NCBI GenBank assembly: GCA_026261815.1
Contig: JAMPIT010000856.1
Coordinates: 7,610,001 to 7,674,000, forward strand
Source: Monarcha castaneiventris obscurior
Taxonomy: Eukaryota; Chordata; Aves; Passeriformes; Monarchidae
DNA length: 64,000 nucleotides
Direction of reading: 5' to 3'
The position numbers were made by a program, and so were the translations under genes. Positions 41,685 through 53,600 of the stretch are shown piece after piece; the first letter of the stretch is position 1, and every line of letters starts with the position of its first letter. The notes under the pieces were generated by a model. That model searched no databases, was not told the DNA's origin, and saw only the letters and a list, made by a program, of their open reading frames with translations.

Positions 41685-44600
41685 CTACTCTAGCGGCCGA
41701 GGCCAGGTTGGTACCATCCACCCTGGGATCCTGGTGGGTCCCTGCTCAACGCGGCTCCCGCGGTGCCTTGGCCACGATGCCACCAAGCCCCTGAGCATTG
41801 GGGTCACCCCAAACCTCCTCCCAGGCTGATGGGACGCTCTCAGCACAGGCGGGAAGGGCAGGGTGTCCCACAATGGGAGCAGGAGCTCCAGCCCTGCTCG
41901 TGTCCCAGAATGGGATTTGCTGGAACGCCACCAAGCTCATCTCCTGGGTGTGCCAGTCATAATCACCGGGATCAGGGTTTGGCCCTAATCGGCTCAGTCC
42001 TGCCCAGGACCATCTCACCCTGCTCCTGACACCAGCCCGCCCTTCCATGCCCATCCCGGGCCCTTTGCCATTTCCAGGGGCAGCCAAACAGGCTCCAGTC
42101 GCCGCTGCTGGGAATTGCAGCACGTGGAAACACTCCAGGCTCCGGATCACCCTGCGACAGGTCAAACCTTTCCATCCCTGCTCCGCAGAGCTGGAGAAAG
42201 CCCAGGCAGGAGCATTCCTGCCTAATTTACATTGTTAACATACTTTCTTTCAAGTCAGCTCCCACCGTGTTTCCTCTCCTTCTCTGTGTGGTTTCAGTCA
42301 GAAAATGGCTCCTTTGCTCCCTCCAAAACAAACCTCAGCAGCAGAACCCACCAGGGCTGGAGGACACCGTGGGACATGGAGATGTCCTGGGGGGACAGCG
42401 AACACTGCTCAGAGCCTCGGTGTCCATTCCCACTGTCTTGCCTCCAGCTGGGACTTCCCCCATCCCTGGCACTTGGGATTCTCCAGTGCAGGCAGCACCA
42501 AGGGATGAAGGGGAGGGGATGCACAGCCACCCTCAGGAGTCGTGGAGCAGAAATGTAGGATCCCGACCCAAATCCAAACCCCAGCAGGCAGAAGAGTGAG
42601 GGGAAACTCTGGGAGCCTGGAAAGAGCTAAGCACGGGGAGAAACCGATGCAGGAAAGGGGCCCAGGGGCCACAGCAGCACCAGAACAAGGGACCCATTTA
42701 CACCCCCTGACAGGGGCACTCTCCCTTGGCAGTACTGGTTATACTGGGAGCTGAGCCGAGCCTCGGGTGAGCTTTAATTGCCACTATTATTACCACAGTT
42801 TTGTTGGAAGCTCAAAGGCTGCTGCCTCTGCACGGATTTAGGGATGCACTTAACTTTAAGCAGATATTTTTCACCAGTCTGGGAAGGGGAGGGATGAAAC
42901 CTTGCTGTCTTCCACGCTGCGAAGATGACGAAAACTGGGAGAAGCAGGAGCCCTCACCATGGCTGCCAGCAGTGCCCACAGCCCTGCTTGCCATGAGAAC
43001 CAGGAGGCTTTGGGATCATGCCACGGCTGGAGCGGGATCACTGTCTCCATCCACCACTGTGCCAGGGATCCTCCTGCTCCATTCCCCTTCCCTCAGGAGT
43101 GACTCGAGTTTTCCCATTAAAGCAGCACCAGAAAGGAGGCTATTGTAGCCCTGCATCCCCGGGGGCCAGGGAACTTCAGTGACACTTGGAGCAAATGCCA
43201 GAGGAGCCTCAAAACCCACACGGAGAGAGGGACTGAGGCCAGCAGTGCTGCGAGGGGAGAGGCAGAGCACCCCCGGCTCTGCACCGTGGGGTGAGGACAC
43301 GGCACCTCTCCCACCATCCCCAGTGCTGGGAAAGGCAGAGCCAGGATGCTCCCGGGGCTCCCCAAGCCCTGGAGGGTCCTCAGCTCCATGCTGGGATGCT
43401 GCAGCCCCCCACACACTGCTGGGGAGGGCCCGGGGCTCATTCCTTCCCTCCCTCCCTCCCTGCCGGCCGCATGCGTCTCCCCCGGCTCCATCCCCCGGCT
43501 CGGAGTCAGCCAGCGCCAAACGGGCTCAAACTCCAGATGTTGGTGAAATGCTATAAATAACAGAGGGGGAGGGGAGACGGGGCTGGTGGGACGCCAGGCC
43601 CACCAAGCACAAGCAGATGTTCCCCTTCCCTGCAGGGCCAGAGCTGGGACTGGGCAGAAAGGTGGCGGCTTCAGCATCCAGAGACCTCCCTCCCCTAGGC
43701 AAAGGTTTTCCACCAGCCAGGAATAAATCCTTGGGCAGGACCAGCAAACAACCTGCTGCCATTTTTATACAGCCACAGCTCTAATTAGCACCCACCCCCT
43801 TCCCAAGGAGGTGTTTCGGCTCCAACATCAATGGTCAAAAGAGGAAAACCTCCCATCATTCCTTCAACACAGACCTGACAGCCCAGGGCCACTCAGTGAC
43901 TGCTCCTTCTTCCCAACATCTCCCACATCCAGGTCTCAGCAGGACAAAGTTTCAGATGCTCCCAGGGACTGCAGAGTGCCCATGGTTATCTCTACACAGG
44001 AGAAAAGGATGGGCTCAAACGTGGCTGATCTGCCTCCAAACAGCTTTTGGCAGAGCCTGTGATCACCCTAAAATCAGCAGTTACCTCAAATAGCACCAGG
44101 AGGAGAGTGGGGTGCTGCAGGCTCCTGCTGGTGACAGCACAAACTGTGCCTCACCTCAGTGTCACAGCCCCATGTCACCACCAGGCCCCACACCTCCCTG
44201 TCCCCAACACAAGTTCTGGGCTGTTATAGCTTATTTAAATCTCTTGCATTATTCAAATTACTCCAACTATTTCAATTGCTCCAGCTGGCTTTGAGTGATA
44301 GAAGCATCAAAAAATCGGTATTTATTTTAAGGGCAGCAGACACTGAGGTTTGTGCTGTTTTCCCAGTGCTGCTCCCCCAGCAGCCTCCTGCCAACCTGGG
44401 GGGCTGCACCAGCACACGCCCAGTGCCCCCTGGATGCATCCCTCCCTTTGGATGCATCCCTCTGCTTTCTCTGCCAACAGGCAGCACGAAGGCAGCGAGT
44501 GAGGACGGCAGTGAGTGATTCCAATTAGCAATGGAACACATCCAGCCACGGCCAAGCTGCAGCTGATAGGGTAATTTGGATATTTCTGGGATTTTTCTGA

Positions 44601-47600
44601 TGACAGTCCCTGCGAGGAAGAGGAGGAGGATCAGCCACGCCATGGAAAACCCAGACTTGCAGCACAGCTCCTTCCAGGCCTGGAGGGGAAAGGATGACGC
44701 CCACAGTGGGCACTGAGCCTCAGTAGGGTCCTGCTGGCCCCAGGGACACTTGCCCTGAGCCCTGCAGCGCTTTTGGACACAGCAGAGGGGACAGTGGGGG
44801 TCACTGGTGCCAGGGTGGTGCAAAAGTAACCACAAAAGATTAACGAGGCCCTTCACCATCCCATGTCACCACAGCAGCAGCAAGAAGAGGTTTGTGCCTT
44901 CCACCAAAGTGTCCAGCTCACCCCCAAGCCTGGTCCCTCCCAGGTGCTGTGGGATGCAGAGAAGCTGTGCCAGCACCCTGCCAGAGCCGTGCCCCAGGCA
45001 CAGCCAGAGGGTTCTTATCCCAAGAAAGTGCCAGGCAGGAGAAAACAAGAGCAGGAAGGATGTGGAGGGTGGGGAGGCCGCCCAAGGTGCAGCCCGTGGT
45101 GACAGCACTGCCAGGCTGCAGGATGGCACCGCTCCCACCCCGGCACCGGGGCAGTGGGAAAAGCACTTCCCTCACAGCTCCCAGCAAGGTTTCACCTCCA
45201 GGAAATCTCCTGCCAAAGAAATCAGAGCTTGACCTTCGCCACGGCTGCCCCGAGGCATGGGGTAAGCCTGGATTTGCCCCTCTCCAAAATCCCCAGCACC
45301 GCAGCATCACAGAAATCCCTGAGCACAAAGGGGCCTCTCAGGATGGGGCTGGCGTCCTTATTGGGACCTCACAAGTCCAGGTGAGGGTCCCCGATGGGCA
45401 CATCCCGGCTGTGGGGACGCCAGCCCTGTCTACCCCACAGGGTCCAGCTGATCCCCCCAGCAGCGACATCTCACACGGAGCTGTCCCGGCCATTCCCTGG
45501 CAACTCCACAGCTGGGGAATTTCTCAGCCACAAGCTGCGGGAAGCAGCATTTTTTCCCCTCTTTGCTGGCGTTTGAGTAGACTCAGACAGCAAAGGCACC
45601 CACGCTCTCCCCCCGGGCAGGGCTGGAGCCAGCAACAGCAGCACAGGCTTGGCTGGAGCAGGGAGCAGCTGGCCCGGCCCAGGGAGAGAGGGAGGGAGGA
45701 TGGAGGAGACCAAAACCGCCACGTGCACGTGTTTTCATGGAGAGAGACAACTTTTCCAGCAGGATCTGCCAAGGAAACACACAGCCGGGATACCAGAGAG
45801 CTCCTCTGCTCCAAAGGGATCGACAGTGTGGGGCAACAACGTGGGCTCTGGCAGTCTGGTAATAGTCTGAGAGGAGAAATACGGAATCTCCTTTCTGGAT
45901 TGCAAGGGATCTCAGCAGATCCAGAGGGATCAGTTTTCCACTGGGTCAGAGGGGAAAAGAGCATCGGTCACTGTGCAGGGCTTGAGCTGCTGGAAGAGGG
46001 GAAGAAGTCCTTCCCACGCTCAGCATGATCCCCCAGGCAAGAGGAGGGATTGCTGTGGACAATGGGAAGGCAGAGGGAGATGCTGGGAATAAGCTTCCCC
46101 AATCCCACAGCATTCCCTCCCTCCGTAGGGGCCGTGCTGCCACACAGAGCTCGTGGCCCCCAGGGCACAGACATGTCCCAGTCCGTGACACCCCAAATCA
46201 GAGAGCTGCCACCCGCAATGGCACAACTCCACGGATAGGTGATGGAGCCCAAATGGAGCCTCCTGCACAGGGCAGAGCCCCAGGCATGGCTCCCACCCGA
46301 GCTCAGCATCGCTTCCAACAGGAGCCGGGCACCTCCAGGCTCTGCCCGGCCGCCCTTCAGCCTCCCCAGCTGCTTTTGGAGGCCAGGCCTTGAGCAATCA
46401 CCAAACATTCGTTTGTGCTGGCCCCATTCCTTGCCTTCAGTGACCCCGGGACACCAGCAGGAATCCAGTCCTGCAGCTTTGTGCTCCCACGGCACTCGCT
46501 TGGCACCGTGGCTTCCGAGGAAAACCCCTTGAGGTGGAGGGGGCTCTGTGATGCATCAGGCACTGCAGGGAGCACCTCCCACCCCTGAGAACACCCTGCA
46601 CCCTGGGACAGGGAGCGTTCTTGGGAAAGCAAAGGTATTTTCCCAAGGACTGAGGCTGCTCAGGCTCTGTACTCCTGGCTTTCCCCATGCCAGGGCTGTG
46701 GGACTGGGATCACCATCGCAGGACCACACACCAAACCCCACAGCCCACCAGGGCCAGCACCAACTGCTCAAACCCACCAAGACCTGTCCTGAGGGCCTGA
46801 AATTTTAGGGACAGGATGCAATCCCAGTGCCCTGCAGAAAGCCAGCTGTTAGTCAAGGCACCTAACACAGAATGGGGAAAAACCATTCTGCACCACAGGC
46901 CAGCAAGGACACAGCTCCTGGTCCCCTCCACAAGCCCCCACCCTGGAGAAGAGGTCATGGGTGCTACATTCAGCCTTGCAGAGCCCAACAAAGCACATGG
47001 AGGGTGGGAAGGATGGCACAAATCATCATGCTGTCCCTTTGGGGCTGGTTTTCTCCTCCTGCTCTGCCACCAAGCCTCCCTGGGATCGAGGGGTGTGATG
47101 GACACAGGGCAGGGGGACACATCTGCACCCCCCAGCCCAGCCCCTGCCCAGGAAGGGGGAGAACAGGCGCTGCTCTGTGAGTGCTGGGCCCAGGGAAGTT
47201 CAATAGTTTACTCCCAATATTTGTCTTGGCCGGGCAGCCCAGCTCGCTGGAGGAAATGGGACAGGGGGAGGGCTCCAAACATCCTCTGCATTCCTTGTAA
47301 CGAGAGCAAAGCCAGCGCCGGGGCACCCGTGCTCGGGGTCACCCAATGTGAGGCCTTTTGTGTTTAGAAATCCTGCAATAAAATATCCAGGGGTGCAATT
47401 TTCCAAAAAAGCAGTAGGGGGGTGAGGGGCCTTGGTCCCAGCCCCTCAGCTCGACACGTAAACTACTCCCCTTCTCCAAAAAACCCCCAAGTCACAGCTT
47501 CTGCACAAAATCTGCTGACCTGGGCACAGCAGCCACAGCCTCCAGTTCTGCTGGGATTTCCCTTGACCTCCCCCTCCAAAACTCAACCCTCCTGCCACTG

Positions 47601-50600
47601 CCCCCATTGCACAACGCTGGCACCAGCTCCATCCCATAGCACTGCTGGGAAACACGGGATCAAACCAAGACCTGATGCAATCAGGGACCATCAGGGCTCA
47701 TTCTGCCAAGCTCCAAAAATGACATTTTTTAAACCAAGCTTCTTAAAAATGAGGGGACCACAGATGATGCCCCTTGCCAGAGAGCTGAGCTTATCTCTGG
47801 CTGAACAGGGCTGGGGCAGATAAGGGGGCTGGGGTGGCCCTGTGAGCCCCGGACAGCCGGACACGGTGCGTTCCTGGTGCAGGGAGAGGATCTCCCGTGA
47901 TAACCCCAGAGCCAGCGCCGGCTCCGGCTGCTCCTGCTGATAAACCTGGGGTGAAGGGGGTGACGGTGCCAGCCCCGGGGCTCTGGGCACGCTGCCATCC
48001 ATGCCTATGGCAAGGGGAACACAGAGCCTCAGGAAAGGGGGAACAGGCCCAGAATGGTGCTCACTAAACCAGGGTTTGGTGGTTTTGAGTGCCCAGCACA
48101 ACCCATTAGCCTCTCCAAGGGGACATTTATCCCCACATTCCAGCATGATACAGAGTCTCCCACATCCCCATTGCTCGGCCCCCTCGATGTCAGCAGAGCC
48201 CAGCTGCCAGACAAGAGCAGGGAACTCTTCCAGGCAAAGCCGACTACTCGCCCGCTTAGAACTAATTAGGGCTTGTCTTAATTAAATCCTGCTAACCATG
48301 AACAACCCCAAGGCCAGAATTAACTGATTTACCTGGCATGGCCTCTGGCTGCTCACGAGGGACTGCTGGTGCAGTAGGAAGGAGCCAGCCCTAGTGCTGG
48401 ACACAGCAAGGCAGGAGCTGTCAGGGATTGGGAAGAGCCACTGGAAACCTTCCCCAGGGCACAGCATCAGTTCTCAGGGAATGCCAGCCCAGCCAGGTGG
48501 CAGGGCCACATTCCCAAGGGTGGGAGCTCAGCCTGCCAAGGCCGGAGCAGAGGATTAGCCCTCCCACCACCTTTTGTGTTGCTCGTGTCTTTAACAGGAT
48601 TAGTCCCTGTAATTCCATAAGAGGGTTTAATCACAGAGCACCCCGGGGAGCAGTGGGGCTCCGGCAGGGCTGGGGAGGCAGCAACCCCACTTCCAGCAGA
48701 TGGTGATGGAGAGGCCCAGGAATACATTTGGATACCCACCCACTGCTGCTCCTAACCCCACTCCTTCCCTCAAGCGTCCCTGGGACAGCTCAGTGCCAGG
48801 CTGGAGACCCTCCCAAGGGAAAGACCCACAGCCAGGCAGTCCAAGTTGTGCAGCCTGGAAAAGAGGAGGCTCCAAGGAGACCTCAGAGTCCCTTCCAGCA
48901 CCTAAAGGGGCTCCAGGAGAGCTGGAGAGGGACTTTGGACAAGGGATGGAGGGACAGGACACAGGGAATGGCTTCCCACTTCCAGAGAGCAGGGTTAGAT
49001 GGGATATTGGGAAGGAATTCCTGGCTGGGAGGGCGGAGAGGCCCTGGCACAGGGTGCCCAGAGAAACTGTGGCTGCCCCTGGATCCCTGGAAGTGTCCCA
49101 GGCCAGGGTGGACAGCCCTTGGTGCAACCTGGGATAGTGGAAGGTGTCCCTGACATGGCAGGGGTGGATTGACCGACCTGTCCCTTCCAACCCAAACCAT
49201 TCCAGAATTCTCTGCCCACTGAGCAGCCTCTCACTTTAACAGCACCAGCACCCACAGGGAATTGTCTTTCTTCCCTTCCCAGTGCTCACAGAGCTACTAA
49301 AATTCAGCTTTCACAGGCTCACCACTAACAAACATCCCCCACCAGCTTGTTGTACCTGGGAACAAACTCCTGCAAAGCTTTAGTGGGAAAAGAGAGACAC
49401 TGAGCCAAAAAAATCCAGCTCCACGTCTGGATATGGTCTGAACGTGCATAGCAATGGAACCAAAACATTCAGGAGTCCAGGCAAAATGTAGTGAAATTAA
49501 ATTACAATATGGATCTTGCCAGAAAGAATTATATCAACAGCTTGGGGTTCAATTCCTTCTTTATAGAGACCTGTGGATCCAGAGAAACCCTCTACTGATC
49601 ACAAGTTTAATTTTTGCTCTCTCATATTCCAACCTGGAGTCTCCCATCACCAGTGCCTGTAAAATCTCCATATCCAGAGACAAAACAAAGGACTGGGAGA
49701 CAAAACCAGCTCAGAACAGACCTTCATTTACACCCTGAGCTCTTTTATAGTGCTGGGTACATCATTTCCCCTCACAGCCTTGCTCACCCAGACCAGAGGG
49801 CAGGAATGAACAACACAGAAGTAATGCCACATTGTCAGGGCTGCGAGCACTCAAGGAATGGTGTTTTACGGGTTAAAAGGAGCTCTTTAAAACCTCTTTT
49901 GCAAGTCAGGTGTACCTGGCTGGCAGCTGGAATCCTTGGCCCCCTCCAGCCTGGGAATTCACACTAGAAGTCAGCAGCACGTGGCACCTTTGCTCCATGT
50001 GTTTCCATTCCCCAAAAGCAATCCCACAACTCCAGTACCTTCTGTCCAGGTGGGAGCAGCCCCACTTCCAGGGGCTGGGCAGGAAGAGCTGGGATTCCCA
50101 CAGCATCACCTGAGGCACCAGCAGGTTCAGGATGCAACCCCTGGAGATGATTTCTCCATCCACACTGCACAGCAGCACTGGGACAGCCCTGGATAAACAG
50201 CTGGGAATGTGCAGAGCATCCCCTTCTCCACAACTCACTTGGGTCTCAGGAATAAACAGAGAACCCAAAAACAAACAAACAAACAAAGCCACCAAACCCA
50301 ATATTGTTTTAAGGTTTCCTCTGCCATGTCAAGCCCACGAGCCCGAGCAGGCTGGAGGAGCTCCAAGGGACGGAGCAGAGGCACAGCAGAGGCTCTGTGC
50401 AGCTGCCAGGGCACACACAGAAGGCCCCGCTGCTGCCAGAAGATTTTTAATTTATTCTAAACCATTTAATAGTTCTGCTATTGAACAGAACCATCGACAG
50501 CTGGCCAGGAGCCCACTCGTGAGCGGGGCTGGTTTTGAAGGAAAGCTGCTGGAGGCCATCCCTGAGAGCCGAGGGGGCTGGGAAGAGCTGCACTTCCAGC

Positions 50601-53600
50601 AGCTCCCACTTAATATCAGCTTCCCAATTATTCCGAGGGAAAGTTTTTGATTACTCGAGGATGCAGAAGGGATCAGCACCGGCTGGACCACCCGCAGCAC
50701 CTCCGGGGTGTCAGCAGCATCAGCGCCCCACAGCCGGGTCTGGGGTGGGAGCAGCACCCCCACACCCTCCCCAGGGAGCTGGGGGGTCCCGGGGTGACCC
50801 CACTGTCCCCTCGGGAGCGTGCGGCTCCGGGAACAAAGGCTCTTGGCAGGGCACGGCTCCTCCCGATGCTAATCTGCCTCTCGCCTCCCACCCGCTTTGT
50901 GTTTCACTAAAAATACCGCGGCGGAGGAAGTTTGTGCCGCGGGGTGGATGCTCTCCTCCCCGGGAGGGGCTTCCTGCGCTGCCCCGGCACGAAAATAGCC
51001 CCCAGCCCCGCTCCTCCACTGCCCCAGCGAGGCCAGGCAGGCTCTGGAGCCGGGGGATGCCTGCCCAGCTCCCTGCCCTGTCCCGCAGCCCACCCACGGC
51101 TGCCGAGCCTTGGGGCTGGGACACAGCCCCAGAGCACACCAAAGGGAGCTCTTTGCATCCAAACCCCTTCCCGCAGTACCGGGAGGAGGGATGCGGGACC
51201 CCGGGTCTCACCCTGCTGAGCATCACACGGGTTCCTTCACCTTACACCCCCCTCCGGGGAAATGTCTCGTCCAGAACGGGGAGTGTTTCCAGCAGGATTT
51301 GGCTCAGATCCCTTCCAGCACTGAGGGCTGTGGTGATGCCCAGCGCACGCTGCTCACCCCAGCCAGAGCCGGAGCTCCACAAATGCCACTGCCAGCCCCA
51401 AACTCACCCCAAAACAGCAACAGGAGGGAACGGTGCCAATGCACAAGGGACAGGCAGACGGGGCTGTGTGTGGCCCGAGGCTGGGGCTGCCCCACTCCCA
51501 GCGTGGGGATCTGCAGGGCTTTGGGATGCGGAGCCTCCCAGCCTCTGCAGCAGCACAGGCACCCACCAGCACCACGGAATCCTGGAACGGCGTGGACTGG
51601 AAGGGACCTTCACGTTCATCTCATTCAGGCACCTTCCACTACCCCGAGCTGCTCCAAACCCCATCCAACCTGGCCCCGGACACTTCCAGGGAGGAGGATT
51701 TGCATCACCACGTGCCCCAGCCTCCATTCCCGAGGTGCCGAGCTGGAGCTGCTCCAGAGCCCAGCCCCAGCCCGCTGACACGCGATGCCAGAGCCCGGCG
51801 ACATCAATAATGCAGCGGGGTCAGCGCCGGCGTCCCCACAGCTCCGCCCGACTGCTGCCGCTGCTGTGGGATCGAAGCACTAATCCCAAAGGCAAGGGAT
51901 CCCTGTGCCACTCCTGGCTGAGCTCCCACAGAATGCAGACCCCTCGCGGCCACAGGGGTGCCCAAGGCAAGGACTTAGGGGGCTGGCAGAGGCCTTCCAG
52001 CCCCACAGGCACCTTCCCTTCCTCATCCACCCCATCCCATGTCCGGAGCCAGGAACAGCTATGCAGCCCCCGTTTGTCTGCAAGCAGAGACAGGCACAGC
52101 TCCCAGGGTGACACATCCCCACCATCCCTACGGACACGAACACAGCTTCCCTTCAGCTCTGCCCTCCCAGACCCGCAGCATCCCCAAAAATAGCTGCTGT
52201 GGGAAGGGCAGGGAATGCACCGGGACACAGCCACAGCTCCTTGGGCTCCGTGCCCGAGGGTTTCCCCAAACCTCTGCCTGCACAGCAGAACCTCACCCAG
52301 GCTGTGCCAGGGCTGAGCTTTGCCATCTTTCCCATCGCCCTCTCCCGCAGATCTGAGCCTGCCACGGGGAATGGAAGATGCTGCAGGGAAGTGCTTTAAT
52401 TCAAACCATCCACTTATTTATTTTTTTTTAAATTGCATAATTGCTGCCGACATTTCTGCTCATGTTTGGTTTTATTACATCTTTGTGGTTTTTCTACAAG
52501 CCCTAAATTTTGGGCCTCAACTGAGTTGGCAAAGTGCTCCAAAAACATCTGTCCTGAGTTATTCCCCTTGCAGCACTGTGGCAGAAGACATCACAACACA
52601 AGGGGTTTATTTGCAACAGAGAAAAGTTCTTACTCCTGACCCAAAGAGAAGGGTAAATATTTACTGCCTCGAGGTCAGCACTGACCCTACACCTGGTCCC
52701 GACAGGCGCTCAGCCATCGTCCTTCAGAGAGCAGCACATCTGTCCCCAGACACGCAGGAGGCTCAGGAGCTGCCACCACCCCCATGTCACCCCAGGGACA
52801 CCATCCTGCTGCCTCCAGTTCCTGCCAGCAGCAATCCTAGGGTGATGTGTTCCTCCCTGAGCAGGGGACAAGCAACAACCAGCCACTAATTCCACCCCCC
52901 CATGAAAATTCCCAGACTCAACAGGCTTGAATCCAGCAGCTACAAGCCGTGGGTTTGTTCTCCAAAGGATAAACTTTGGAGAAGTTTATCCTTCACAGAG
53001 GTTGTAGAGGTTCCTTTGCACACCCAGCCCCTGCAGAACAGAGCACAAAGGAAGGGAATTGCATCACCCCAACGCCTATCTGGCTTTGCTGTTGTTCCTG
53101 TTTCTCCTACAAACACACCTGGAGAAGGCAGCAAGTCCCAAGGACAGCCCTAATGTGGCTCACACAACCTAATGGGGCTGTAACAGGGTCCCAGTGCCAG
53201 CACATCAGTCCCAGTGCCCAGCAGGAACGGGACAGCTGAGCCACAGCCCCTGCAAAGGCGCTGCCAGCCCTGGGCCAGGACACCTGCCCACCACGGACAC
53301 CTCTGGAATGACCAGCAGCATCCAGCCGAGGCCCTGGCAGCCCTGCAGCTCACCTGCCTTTTACACACCACCAGCCCAGGCATTTAATTCCAGCCACCCA
53401 TGGCCCAAAGGCACCTTTGCCATTAGGGCAGCTCACACCAAGCACCCAGAGCAGCCCCTGCCATGCTGAGACCCCCCAGCCCCCACCTCCAGACCTGCCA
53501 GGGGTGCTGGAGCCTGGCAGGGTAGAGCCAGAGCCCTGGGAATGCAGGAAACAGCCTGGTGGCCACCAGAACCAGCTGGGGACAGGGGAGTAGCTGGTAT

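Noticed and set aside
44892..46028. 378-codon plus-strand open frame in NHERF2 intron 2
   Set aside because: Low-complexity composition, no recognisable domain, no splice context; typical of GC-rich intronic DNA.
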